Below are positions 16,783-25,542 of a stretch of DNA of 64,000 bases, one piece after another. Each line of letters starts with the position of its first letter. Position 1 is the stretch's first letter. The notes beneath the pieces were generated by a model. That model was not told the origin of the DNA and did not search any database. It was given only the letters and a program-made list of their open reading frames with translations. The position numbers and the translations under genes were made by a program. Origin of the DNA: Sphingomonas sp. 28-63-12 (lineage in GTDB: Bacteria > Pseudomonadota > Alphaproteobacteria > Sphingomonadales > Sphingomonadaceae). Location: contig NCGD01000001.1 in the NCBI GenBank assembly GCA_002281535.1, positions 1 to 64,000 of the forward strand. Direction: 5' to 3'.

Positions 16783-17696
16783 GGCAGTTTCTCCCCCCGT
16801 GCGGCGACCAGCACGTCATACCAGAGCTGGCGCGTCCAGCAGCATTTGAAGGCGTCGGGAATCTCGGCGATCCGCGCGGCATTTTGGGTGCCGACGATCG
16901 GGATCGCCCGGGCGGGGTGGGCCATAATCCAGCCATAGGCTGCCGCGGCGCGCGACACGCCGGCTGCCGCCGCCACGACATCAAGGGCAGCGGCCACCGC
17001 GCGCGACCGGTCATCAAGCGGATCACCGATCCGGCCGCCGCCAAGCGGCGACCAGGCAAGCACCGCCAGATCGGTCTCCATAGCAAGATCGAGCAGCCCG
17101 CTTTCGATCGGGCCGAGTTCGAGGGCGGAAAATTCGGGTTGGGTCGAGACCAGCGGAATCGTCAGCAATCCGGCCAGCGCCCGGTGTTGGGCCAGCGTGT
17201 AATTCGACACGCCGACCGACCGGACCTTGCCCGATGCGACCATGTCTTCCAACGCCCGGGCCACTTCCTGCGGATGTGCCAGGATGTCGGGACGGTGGAT
17301 CTGATAGAGATCGACCGAGTCGGTGCGCAGCCGTTTCAGCGAATTGTCGAGCGCGGTCGCCAAATAGGCGGGGGACGAATCATAGGGGATCGGCGGGGTG
17401 ATCCCGCCCTTGGTGGCGAGCACCATCTGCTGCCGCAGCCCCGGCGCCTCGGCAAATATCTGGCCGAGCAGCGACTCGGCATCGCCGAACCCGCCAGATC
17501 CGTCAAAACCGTAGATATCGGCGGTGTCGAACAGCGTGACGCCGGCGGCCAGCGCTGCCTCGATCAGCGCGCGCCCCCCGGCAATGCCGGCGTGGCTAAA
17601 TCGCCACATTCCCCACGCAATTGGGCTGACCATGATTCCGCTCTTGCCGAGCGGCCTCGATTCGGGTGTATATGTTGTTTCAGACATCGTTGTCAT
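16779..17696 (-). CDS. smoB: Aldo-keto reductase, 6-oxo-glucose reductase type (SmoB-like)
   Basis: A 305-residue aldo-keto reductase with the catalytic tetrad visible: Asp57 and Tyr62 (LFDTADIYG), Lys96 (VLATKGG), His134 (YQIHRPD). In the sulfo-SMO pathway such an enzyme reduces the 6-oxo-glucose made by SmoC to glucose. First gene of the minus-strand unit smoB-smoC-smoA-sorA-sorB, coupled by overlaps. Two ATG codons (17696 and 17687) are possible starts and both fall inside an operator-like site, so repressor binding would block initiation. Confidence 0.72.
   Translation of the reverse strand: MTTMSETTYTPESRPLGKSGIMVSPIAWGMWRFSHAGIAGGRALIEAALAAGVTLFDTADIYGFDGSGGFGDAESLLGQIFAEAPGLRQQMVLATKGGITPPIPYDSSPAYLATALDNSLKRLRTDSVDLYQIHRPDILAHPQEVARALEDMVASGKVRSVGVSNYTLAQHRALAGLLTIPLVSTQPEFSALELGPIESGLLDLAMETDLAVLAWSPLGGGRIGDPLDDRSRAVAAALDVVAAAAGVSRAAAAYGWIMAHPARAIPIVGTQNAARIAEIPDAFKCCWTRQLWYDVLVAARGEKLP
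17683..17696. promoter_or_regulatory. Operator-like site 1 (LacI-type), smoB/sqgA-like divergent region
   Basis: GACATCGTTGTCAT overlaps the start codon(s) of the aldo-keto reductase gene and lies 18 bases upstream of the divergent Gfo/Idh/MocA start. It is an imperfect palindrome centred on CG, and agrees at 12 of 14 positions with the site at 22506-22519. The LacI regulator encoded at 25543-26544 is the obvious candidate to bind both. Inferred from sequence similarity only. Confidence 0.5.
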
Positions 17697-17713
17697 ACAT
17701 AGAGGTGAGACGG

Positions 17714-18802
17714 TTGGGAGAGCAAGTGCGATATGGCCTGATTGGTACGGGGATGATGGGGGTTGAGCATATCAACAACCTCGCCATCACCCCTGGCGCG
17801 ATAATTACGGCGCTGGCGGACCCGACCGAGCGGTCACTGAGCTGGGCGAAGGCCGCGCTGGGCGCGCGCGCTGACGACGTCCAAGCGTTTGACAGTGCGC
17901 AGGCGCTCGCGGCAAGCGGCCTGTGCGATGCCGTGATCGTCGCCAGCCCCAATCATACCCATGCCAAGGTGCTCGCTCCCCTGTTCGACGCCGGGCTGCA
18001 TATTTTGTGCGAAAAGCCGCTCGCAACCAGGATCGACGACGCCCGCTGGATTGTCGAGCGCGCCGCGACCAGCGAGCGCGTGTTCTGGACGGCGATGGAA
18101 TATCGCTACATGCCGCCGGCCGCTGAGTTCATCGCAGAAATCCACGGCGGCCGCGTCGGGGCACTGAAGATGCTGTCGATTCGCGAGCATCGCTTTCCCT
18201 TCCTGCCCAAGGTCGGCGACTGGAATCGATTCAGCCGCAACACCGGCGGCACGATGGTCGAAAAATGCTGCCATTTCTTCGATCTGATGCGGCTGATCAT
18301 CCAGGCCGAGCCGGTCCGGGTTTATTGCTCGGGCGCGATGGATGTGAATCATCTTGATGAAGCCTATGATGGCGAGCGCCCGGACATCATCGACAATAGC
18401 TACACCACCGTCGATTTCGCCAACGGCGTCCGCGCAATGCTCGATTTGTCGATGTTCGCGGATGGCGCGGAAAATCAGGAAGAGATTGCGGCTGTCGGCG
18501 ACAAGGCCCGGCTTGAGGTGCTGATTCCCGAAGGCGCCATCATCCATTCGCCGCGCGTCGGTTTTCGCAATCCCAAGCGCCCCGAACGCCGCGTGATCGA
18601 GGTCGATCCGGCCGCGCTCAACGCCGGCAGCCACCATGGATCAACCTTTTACGAGCATCAGCGCTTCAATGCCGCTGTACGCGGCGCGGGGCCCGTCGAA
18701 GTAACGGCGCATGACGGGCTGATGGCGGTGGCGATCGGCACCGCCGCTGAGATCAGCGCCCGCGAAAAGCGCGTCGTGACCATGGCGGAGCTCGGCTTTT
18801 GA
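17714..18802 (+). CDS. Gfo/Idh/MocA oxidoreductase, candidate NAD-dependent sulfoquinovosidase
   Basis: A 362-residue protein with a Rossmann start VRYGLIGTGMMG, the catalytic-region motif LCEKPLATR and a C-terminal substrate domain (NTGGTMVEKCCHFFDLMRLI). Start TTG 17714 is chosen because AGGTGAG lies five bases upstream; an earlier in-frame ATG at 17666 would run into the divergent gene. Members of this superfamily cleave glycosides by transient NAD oxidation, including the known oxidoreductive sulfoquinovosidases. As no GH31 sulfoquinovosidase is present here, this protein could fill that step. Ordinary sugar dehydrogenase is the alternative. Confidence 0.7.
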   Translation: MGEQVRYGLIGTGMMGVEHINNLAITPGAIITALADPTERSLSWAKAALGARADDVQAFDSAQALAASGLCDAVIVASPNHTHAKVLAPLFDAGLHILCEKPLATRIDDARWIVERAATSERVFWTAMEYRYMPPAAEFIAEIHGGRVGALKMLSIREHRFPFLPKVGDWNRFSRNTGGTMVEKCCHFFDLMRLIIQAEPVRVYCSGAMDVNHLDEAYDGERPDIIDNSYTTVDFANGVRAMLDLSMFADGAENQEEIAAVGDKARLEVLIPEGAIIHSPRVGFRNPKRPERRVIEVDPAALNAGSHHGSTFYEHQRFNAAVRGAGPVEVTAHDGLMAVAIGTAAEISAREKRVVTMAELGF

Positions 18803-18899
18803 TCGGGCCAATTTTTTCTTGATCGCGTCCAACCAAGCGGCCGTTGCCGCCAATAATAATAATTATCTATCAAAATAGTAGGAATTGGGGAGGAAGATG

Positions 18900-21161
18900 A
18901 TGAAACGAGCGTATTTGATGACGGGAGCGGCAACACTTGCGATGCTGCTGGCGACACCGGCGATGGCACAGGATGCACCGACAGCCGCCCCGGCGGCGGC
19001 GAGCGAACCCGGCGATATCATCGTTACCGCGCAAAAGCGCAGCCAGCGATTGCAGGAAGTGCCGGTCGCGGTATCCGTCATCTCCGGCGATACGATCGCT
19101 GCGCAAGGCGGCGTGAACCTCGAAAGCGCGCAATATCTGGTCCCGACACTGAACTTCCGCAAATCAGGGACAAGCATCAACCAGTCGCTGTTCCTGCGCG
19201 GCGTGGGCACGTCGACCTTTTCGATCGCCGGCGAGCCATCGATCTCGACCGTGGTCGACGGCGTTGTTTACAGCCGCGCTGGCGAGGCATTCAGCGACCT
19301 GATCGATATCGACCGGATCGAAGTGCTGCGTGGACCGCAGGGCACGTTGTTCGGCAAGAATGCCAGTGCCGGCGTGATCAACATCGTCACCAAGCGCCCC
19401 GGCAATGAACTTGGCGGCTTTTTCGAAGGCTCGTATTTCAGCGGTGGCAATGAATATCGCGCACGTGGCGCGGTCGATGTCCCGCTTGGCGAGAATATCA
19501 AGAGCCGCTTCACTGGCTTCTATGGCAATTATGACGGCAATATCCGCAACCTGGCGACCGGCAACCGCGTCAATGGATATGAGCATTACGGCTTTCGCGG
19601 CCTGATCGTCGCCGAACCGACTCCCGACCTGATGCTGACTCTTATCGGCGATTATCGCGAAAGCCATGACGATTGCTGTGCCGAGCTGATCGGCACCTTG
19701 CCGACAAACCTAGCTGCCGGTGCGCTACCCACGCCGCGGGGCGATCGGACCCGTGAAGTGAACCAGAATCTGGTGACCTCCACCAACGAGAAGAGCTGGG
19801 GCTTGTCGCTCCAGGGCGATCTGAGCGTCGGTACGCATACGATCACCTCGATCACGGCCTATCGCCGCTATGACAATGAGGAGATTCGCGACGGCGACTG
19901 GGTCGATCGCGCCTATGTCGGCATCACCCAGCTGCATGATTTCGGGCCGCAGACGGGCGATACGTTCAGCCAGGAACTGCGCCTGACGTCCCCGACCGGG
20001 CAGCTCTTCGAATATGTGCTCGGCGGCTATTATTCGCACGCCTTCACCCAGCGTACCTTTGCCCGCTTCGACACAGTCTGCACGCTGACCCCGACGCCAG
20101 CGACGCTGACGCCGTGCACCGCGCCGGGTGCCGTGGTGACGATGCCCAATGGCAGCGCCACCTTTGGCTCCGCCTTCGACAACGTCGCTGTGTTCGGCCA
20201 GGCGACGCTTAACCTGACGGCACGCTTCCGGCTAATCGGCGGCATCCGCTATACGCATGACGATCTGTCGGTCTTCCACAGCCGGGTAACGCCACTTTCG
20301 GGCCCCGGCATCCAGCCGAGCTTCGGCCCGTTCAATGGCAAAACCAAGAGCGACAATGTGTCGGGCAAGGCGGGATTCCAGTTCGACATCGTCAAGGAAT
20401 CGACCTTTTACGCCACTTATGCGCGCGGTTATAAGGGCCCGGCTTATAACGTGTTCTATAATCTGACCGCGACCGGCACCAACGTGATCGAGCCGGAAAC
20501 GTCGAACAGCTATGAGATTGGCCTGAAGAACAGCCTGGATGGCGGGCGCCTGGTGATCAACCTGGCCGCTTATTATGCCACCTATAACAACTTCCAGGCC
20601 AACAACCCTGATGTGGTGGCGGGCGTCCTGGTGACTCGCTTCACCAATGCCGGCAACATCTCGACGCGGGGCTTCGAAGCCGATGTGCTGTGGCGGCCGG
20701 TCAGTGATCTGAACATTAGCGGCGGGCTCGCTTACACCGACGCGCATGTCGATCAGTTCCGGGCACCGCTTGGCGCGGCCGTTATCCCGTCGGGCACGAC
20801 GCTTGGCTATGCGCCGCGCTTCAAGGGTTCGCTGGGCATTAATTATCGTTATCGTACCGGCATGCCGGTCGATTTCGAGTTCGGCGCACAGGGGTCATAT
20901 CAGTCGAGCCAATTGTCGCAGTTCGACGCCAGTGCGGCGGTCCGGGCAGCGACGACGATCAAGCCCTATGGCCTGATCGACCTCACGGCAGCGATCGTCG
21001 ATTCGCATGATCACTATCGCCTGATGTTCCAGATCAAAAACCTGCTCGACACCAGCTTTGCCTCGTCGATCACCAGTGGCGGACCGGGCGGCAGCTATCG
21101 CTACATCATCCCGCGCGAGGCCGATCGGTATTTTGGCATTACGGGTCGGGTGAACTTCTAA
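18900..21161 (+). CDS. TonB-dependent outer-membrane receptor
   Basis: About 754 residues. ATG 18900 (or 18897) follows GGGGAGGA. The signal peptide ends at ATPAMAQD, followed by the TonB-box region GDIIVTAQKRSQRLQEVPV, a plug domain (VLRGPQGTLFGKNASAGVIN) and a long beta-barrel ending FGITGRVNF with the aromatic terminal residue required for outer-membrane insertion. It starts 97 bases after the Gfo/Idh/MocA gene on the same strand, so they are probably co-transcribed. It most likely imports the sulfonated sugar or its glyceryl glycoside. A strong terminator follows. Confidence 0.88.
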   Translation: MKRAYLMTGAATLAMLLATPAMAQDAPTAAPAAASEPGDIIVTAQKRSQRLQEVPVAVSVISGDTIAAQGGVNLESAQYLVPTLNFRKSGTSINQSLFLRGVGTSTFSIAGEPSISTVVDGVVYSRAGEAFSDLIDIDRIEVLRGPQGTLFGKNASAGVINIVTKRPGNELGGFFEGSYFSGGNEYRARGAVDVPLGENIKSRFTGFYGNYDGNIRNLATGNRVNGYEHYGFRGLIVAEPTPDLMLTLIGDYRESHDDCCAELIGTLPTNLAAGALPTPRGDRTREVNQNLVTSTNEKSWGLSLQGDLSVGTHTITSITAYRRYDNEEIRDGDWVDRAYVGITQLHDFGPQTGDTFSQELRLTSPTGQLFEYVLGGYYSHAFTQRTFARFDTVCTLTPTPATLTPCTAPGAVVTMPNGSATFGSAFDNVAVFGQATLNLTARFRLIGGIRYTHDDLSVFHSRVTPLSGPGIQPSFGPFNGKTKSDNVSGKAGFQFDIVKESTFYATYARGYKGPAYNVFYNLTATGTNVIEPETSNSYEIGLKNSLDGGRLVINLAAYYATYNNFQANNPDVVAGVLVTRFTNAGNISTRGFEADVLWRPVSDLNISGGLAYTDAHVDQFRAPLGAAVIPSGTTLGYAPRFKGSLGINYRYRTGMPVDFEFGAQGSYQSSQLSQFDASAAVRAATTIKPYGLIDLTAAIVDSHDHYRLMFQIKNLLDTSFASSITSGGPGGSYRYIIPREADRYFGITGRVNF

Positions 21162-21174
21162 CCGAGACAAACGC

Positions 21175-21211
21175 AAAAAAGCCCGGCGGGAGCGATCCCG
21201 CCGGGCTTTTT
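21175..21211. terminator. Bidirectional intrinsic terminator
   Basis: Six A residues, a perfect GC-rich stem (GCCCGGCGGG / CCCGCCGGGC) with a short loop AGCGAT, then five T residues. It stands between the convergent ends of the TonB receptor and the MFS gene and can stop transcription in both directions. Confidence 0.93.
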
Positions 21212-21239
21212 GTTGTCCGGTCCAAGAATTCCGGGGTTG

Positions 21240-22481
21240 TTAATGCGCCATCGCCAGCCCCTCGCCGCGCTCGCTTTCGTCGACCGGCACGATCACCGGC
21301 ACCAGCAGCTGGATGCACAGGAGCGCGAGCAAATAGCTGCCCGAGCAGATCGCCAGCAGCGGCCCATAGCCCCAGCCACGCGACAGCGAGAAGGCGGCGA
21401 GCTGGATCAGCCCGATCGACCACATATTGCCGCAAAATGCCGCCATGCCGACCGCCGAACCGACCACGCGCGCCGGAAACACATCGGTCGCAAAGCCAAA
21501 CAAATTGGTCGAAAATCCCTGATGGGCGAAGAGCCCTAGCCCGAGCAGCAACGCCGCGCTCCACGGGCTGGAGACAAACAGCACCAAGCTGACCGGCAGG
21601 ATCAACACCGCATAGATCAACAGGGTCGTCTTACGCGCGCGATTGACGCTCCATCCACGGGCCATCATCCGCGTCGGCAGCCAGCCGCCGGTAAGCGCAC
21701 CAAGCGCTGCAAAGACATAGACCAGCGCCACCGGCAGCCCCACCGTCCCCTGGGGCAGGCCGAACAGCCGGTGGAACAGATCCGGCAGCCAGCTGAGCAT
21801 GAAAAACCAGACCTGGTCGGACAGCACCTTGGCGACCGCGAGCGCCAGCGTCTTGCGATCACGCAACAGGGTCGTCCAGGCGATCGGCGCGGGCTGTTCG
21901 CCCGAAACCGCCACGGGTTGGACCCGAACCGCAAACCATACCGCCACCCATATCAGCCCCAGCCCGCCTGCGACCAGAAACGCCGCTCGCCAGCCAAAGG
22001 CCACCGCCAGCGCCGGGATCGCCAGCGGCGTCACGATGGCGCCAATATTGGGCGCGGTGTTCCCAACACCGAGCGCGATCGACCGTTCCTTCTGCGTAAA
22101 ATAGGTGGCCGCCGATTTGACCGCCGCCGGCGTACCGATCGATTCGGCCGCGCCGAGCACGACCCGTGCCGCGACAAAGCCGACCACGCCTGTCGCAAAG
22201 GCGTGCGCCATCCCGGCCAGGCTCCAAACCGCCACCCCGATCGCGAAGCCAAGCCTTAAGCCGACCCGATCGATGAACCAGCCCGTCCCCAGAAACGCCA
22301 GCGCGGCCGAGAACTGGAAGGCCGAGACCATGTTGGCATAATCCTGATCGGACCAGTGATATTCGGCCTCGAGCGTCGGCTTCAGCAGCGCCAATATCTG
22401 GCGATCAACATAATTGAGCATGATCGCGAAGAACACCATCGCAACGATTACCCAGCGTGTGGCACCGCTCTTGCCCGACAT
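21240..22481 (-). CDS. MFS transporter, anion:cation symporter type (ExuT-like)
   Basis: About 413 residues and twelve predicted membrane helices. Typical family features are LNYVDRQILALLKPTLEAEY in helix 1, RVVLGAAESIGTPAAVKSA, and GWLPTRMMARGWS in the middle loop. This subgroup carries hexuronates and other sugar acids. Start at 22481 is preferred because GGGAGAG stands five bases upstream; an ATG at 22502 lacks this. The operator-like site at 22506-22519 lies just upstream. Proposed inner-membrane carrier for sulfoquinovose; the substrate is inferred from context. Confidence 0.82.
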   Translation of the reverse strand: MSGKSGATRWVIVAMVFFAIMLNYVDRQILALLKPTLEAEYHWSDQDYANMVSAFQFSAALAFLGTGWFIDRVGLRLGFAIGVAVWSLAGMAHAFATGVVGFVAARVVLGAAESIGTPAAVKSAATYFTQKERSIALGVGNTAPNIGAIVTPLAIPALAVAFGWRAAFLVAGGLGLIWVAVWFAVRVQPVAVSGEQPAPIAWTTLLRDRKTLALAVAKVLSDQVWFFMLSWLPDLFHRLFGLPQGTVGLPVALVYVFAALGALTGGWLPTRMMARGWSVNRARKTTLLIYAVLILPVSLVLFVSSPWSAALLLGLGLFAHQGFSTNLFGFATDVFPARVVGSAVGMAAFCGNMWSIGLIQLAAFSLSRGWGYGPLLAICSGSYLLALLCIQLLVPVIVPVDESERGEGLAMAH

Positions 22482-22505
22482 CATCGCTCTCCCTGTTTTC
22501 ATTCA

Positions 22506-22519
22506 GATAACGTTGTCAT
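22506..22519. promoter_or_regulatory. Operator-like site 2 (LacI-type), MFS/yeiH divergent region
   Basis: GATAACGTTGTCAT, centred on AACGTT, is a near-palindrome (halves GATAACG and GACAACG) of the kind LacI-family repressors bind. It lies 25-38 bases ahead of the MFS start, between the divergent MFS and YeiH-family genes, and matches the site at 17683-17696 in 12 of 14 positions. Confidence 0.55.
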
Positions 22520-22630
22520 ATGATGCGCGCTTCGCCTAGACATAAAACCCGTTTCGTTACCCCGGGGTATTCCGGGATCGATCATCCCGCTAGCGCTATG
22601 GGTTGCAGAGACGGGGATCGGCAAACAAGG

Positions 22631-22655
22631 CTGGGCTGGGCTGGGCTGGGCTGGG
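22631..22655 (+). repeat. Pentanucleotide tandem repeat (CTGGG)x5
   Basis: Five uninterrupted copies of CTGGG, 48 bases ahead of the yeiH-family start codon and about 110 bases from operator site 2. Copy number could change by slippage and alter promoter spacing. No coding role is assigned. Confidence 0.9.
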
Positions 22656-22702
22656 CCGGTCGTGACATCCGGCTTGACGGATGGTGGCGCGTAGGGGGGC
22701 AA

Positions 22703-23749
22703 ATGGCAAAGATCGAAAAGCGCCCGCTGCCGATGGCGGCGGACCTGTATGGCGATATCGAGCCGAGCCCCAAATCGACCTGGCGCGGCCTGTTTCCCGG
22801 ACTGGCCGTCGTCGCGGCCGGCACATTGTCGGCGGGGTTCATCTCGGATCATTATGGCGCACCGCTGACCTTGATGGCGCTGCTGATCGGGCTCGCCCTC
22901 AATTTCCTGAGCGCCGATGCGCGGCTGCACGACGGGCTCGCCTTTGCCTCGCGCTCGCTGCTGCGCTGGGGGATCGTGCTGGTTGGCGTGCGCGTCACCT
23001 TTGGCCAGATCATGGCGCTGGGGCCGGTGGCGCTGCTGTGTGTCGTGGCGATCGTCGGGCTGGTGATCGGTGTCGGCGTGCTGGCCGCGCGGCGTTTTGG
23101 CTTCAGCAGCGCGTTTGGCGTGCTCGCGGGTGGCGCGGTAGCAATTTGCGGTGCCTCGGCAGCGCTGGCGCTCGCGACGACACTTGGCGAACGCCGCGCG
23201 AGCCAGGCGCAGCTGACCATCGTGCTCGTCGGAATTTCGGCGATGAGCGCGGGCGCGATGGTGCTCTACCCCGTCCTCGCGCACGCGATGATGCTCACTG
23301 ATCTGAAGGCCGGGTTCATGCTCGGTGCCTCGATCCATGATGTCGCGCAGACCTTGGGCGCAGGCTATGCCTTTTCGCCCGGCGCGGGTGACATTGCCGC
23401 GATCGTCAAGCTGACCCGGGTCGCGCTGCTCGCTCCAGCGCTGGCCGTGGTCGCGCTCTATTTCCCGAGCGACGGGGGCAAGGTGAAGGGGCCGGGCATG
23501 CCCTGGTTCGTCATCGGCTTTTTCGTGGTTGCGGGCATCCACTCGCTCGGTTTTATTCCACCGATCGTCGCAACCGGCGCGGAGAAGCTCGCCACCGCCG
23601 CGCTCGCTGCCGCCGTTACCGCCACCGCGATTCGATCCCCGATGCGGCAATTGCTGGAGGCAGGGCCGAAACCATTGCTGGTGATCGCAGCGGCCACGCT
23701 GGCCGCGCTGATGCTGGCGGGGCTGACGGCGGTGTTTGTGATCGGGTGA
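22703..23749 (+). CDS. YeiH/UPF0324 family putative sulfate or sulfite exporter
   Basis: A 348-residue membrane protein with about ten helices. Start ATG 22703 follows the GGGGGG run at 22694-22699. Conserved family stretches include LLRWGIVLVGVRVTFGQIM, GGAVAICGASAALALATTL and FMLGASIHDVAQTLGAGYAF. The family is annotated as a putative sulfate exporter and is often found with sulfur-compound degradation genes. Divergent from the MFS gene and sharing its operator region, it would expel the sulfite or sulfate produced here. The transport direction is inferred. Confidence 0.75.
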   Translation: MAKIEKRPLPMAADLYGDIEPSPKSTWRGLFPGLAVVAAGTLSAGFISDHYGAPLTLMALLIGLALNFLSADARLHDGLAFASRSLLRWGIVLVGVRVTFGQIMALGPVALLCVVAIVGLVIGVGVLAARRFGFSSAFGVLAGGAVAICGASAALALATTLGERRASQAQLTIVLVGISAMSAGAMVLYPVLAHAMMLTDLKAGFMLGASIHDVAQTLGAGYAFSPGAGDIAAIVKLTRVALLAPALAVVALYFPSDGGKVKGPGMPWFVIGFFVVAGIHSLGFIPPIVATGAEKLATAALAAAVTATAIRSPMRQLLEAGPKPLLVIAAATLAALMLAGLTAVFVIG

Positions 23750-23903
23750 CGACGCGGTGCCGCTGCGGAGTTTTCCGTCCCATATTGCGGGCCGAGGCGG
23801 CACCCATCAGGCGCAAATTGCTCCTGTGTAATGAAAATCTTGCCTTGGACTGGTCACCGGATCGGCTAACGTGCAGCATCCCGCCCGGCACCGGTGTGTA
23901 CAC

Positions 23904-25535
23904 ATGATGATCAAGCAGCTCTATCGCATCGTCATGACCATGGCGGCATCAGTCTCGCTCTCAATCCCGTTATGGGCGCAGCTGACACAGCCCCCGCAAC
24001 TGCAGCAGACCAATGGTCCACAGGCGGACATTTTAGTGGTCGGCGATAAGGATCAGGCGCGATCCAAATGGGTGCGGGCCGAAAGCCGAAGCTTTACTGT
24101 CTATAGCGTCGATGACGGGGAGGCCCGGCGGGAGGCGACCAAGCTCGAGCGTTTCGATCAATTGCTCCAACTGCTCACCCAAACGCCGGCCCAGGAGCCA
24201 GCGAATCCGTTACCGGTCTATCTGGTGCCGGGCACCAGCCAAATCCTGCAATTGCGCCGGCAATATCTGCCGCCACGATTTTTCCCGACCGGCTATTATT
24301 CGGCGGCGCCAACCGGCATCATCCTGGCGGCAGACATGCACTGGGACAAGCAGGTCACCAAGATCCCGGCCTATCATGACGTATGGCTGTTCACCGAATA
24401 TAGCCGCCATTTCCTGCTCCAGAATGCGCGCGGCGCCTTTCTGCCGGCCTGGTATGTCGATGGATTCAGCCTGACCTTGTCGAGCACGCGCTTCACTGGA
24501 AACGCGGTCGAATATGGCCAGGGTAATCCGACGATGATTGAGTGGCTCAAAAACGAGAAATGGGCGCCGATCCGGAACATCATCGCCGGCGAGCTCGACC
24601 AGGGACAACTCTATTCCGCCGAAAGCGCGCTGCTCGTCCATTACATTCTGGCCGACCCCGCACGTGGCAAGGCGTTCGGCCGATTTCTAGACGCTGCACG
24701 GCATGGGGCGGAGCCTGTCGCCGCGTTCGAGGCTGCATTCCGGACGACCATGAAATCGCTGCAGGCGGCATTGTGGCGATATCGGTACGAAGCGACATAT
24801 ATCCGTGCTTCCTTTACCGGCACGCCAGATCCGGCGATTGTCGTCTCGCACTTGCCGAAGTCGGCGGACGCCCTGCTCCTTGATCAAGCCGCGATGCGGA
24901 TCGGTATTCCCGAACCGGACCGTCAGCGGGCCGTCCTCCAACGGGCCGAAAACGCCGTCGCGGATCGGAGTGACCCTTTTGCCCAGCGCGTGCTGGCGAT
25001 GGCTCAAATTCTTTACGGTGTACCCGAACGCGCGGATGCGGCCCTCGATGCGCTATTGATCCGCGCGCCGGCGGATCCCGAACTTCTCTATCTGAAAGGG
25101 CTGCGGCATCTCGCCGCCGGTCGGAGGGACGCCATCATCGCGCCCGCCGAGTTCCTGGAGGCACGCAAATGGTTTGCCCGTGCCTATCAAGCCAACCCCG
25201 ATTATTATCCCGCGCTCTATGGCTGGGTCGAAAGCCTGTCGACCGAGCCACAATTTTTATCGGTCAACTCCCTCAATGTCCTGGTCAAAGCCGCGCAACT
25301 CGCGCCGCAGGCGACGCAGATTCGGATAACCGCCGCCACCATGCTGATGACCGACGGCATGTTCGAGGACGCGGAAGCCCTTTTGGCGCCGATTACCGTC
25401 ACGCCGCGCGATCCCGCATCGAAGCAAATACCTGCACTGTTGGCGCAATCTCGCGCGCGCCAGCGTCCCGATCGGGCACAACTGCTGGCGTCATTTCGCT
25501 TCAACGCCACCTGGGCGGACCTCAACTGCTGCTAG
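23904..25535 (+). CDS. Exported protein with TPR-like C-terminal half, unknown function
   Basis: About 543 residues from ATG 23904 or 23907. An N-terminal signal peptide (IVMTMAASVSLSIPLWAQ) sends it out of the cytoplasm. The middle (RAESRSFTVYSVDDGEA, VWLFTEYSRHFLLQNARGAFLPAWYVDGFS) resembles the peptidase-like module seen before TPR helices in sphingomonad exported proteins, but no HExxH zinc motif is visible. The C-terminal half is rich in helical repeats (YLKGLRHLAAGRRDAI, ARKWFARAYQANPDYYPALY). It lies between the exporter and the LacI regulator. The specific role is unknown; no ribosome-binding site is obvious. Confidence 0.6.
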   Translation: MMIKQLYRIVMTMAASVSLSIPLWAQLTQPPQLQQTNGPQADILVVGDKDQARSKWVRAESRSFTVYSVDDGEARREATKLERFDQLLQLLTQTPAQEPANPLPVYLVPGTSQILQLRRQYLPPRFFPTGYYSAAPTGIILAADMHWDKQVTKIPAYHDVWLFTEYSRHFLLQNARGAFLPAWYVDGFSLTLSSTRFTGNAVEYGQGNPTMIEWLKNEKWAPIRNIIAGELDQGQLYSAESALLVHYILADPARGKAFGRFLDAARHGAEPVAAFEAAFRTTMKSLQAALWRYRYEATYIRASFTGTPDPAIVVSHLPKSADALLLDQAAMRIGIPEPDRQRAVLQRAENAVADRSDPFAQRVLAMAQILYGVPERADAALDALLIRAPADPELLYLKGLRHLAAGRRDAIIAPAEFLEARKWFARAYQANPDYYPALYGWVESLSTEPQFLSVNSLNVLVKAAQLAPQATQIRITAATMLMTDGMFEDAEALLAPITVTPRDPASKQIPALLAQSRARQRPDRAQLLASFRFNATWADLNCC

Positions 25536-25542
25536 CGTCCGC

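Noticed and set aside
22520-22702. Upstream extension of the YeiH-family gene to 22520
   Set aside because: It would run through operator-proximal sequence and the CTGGG tract with no membrane-protein or signal features; ATG 22703 has a ribosome-binding site and the family start.
22499-23803. A 434-residue open frame on the minus strand
   Set aside because: Antisense to the YeiH-family gene and rich in His/Gln/Arg, typical of a shadow frame.
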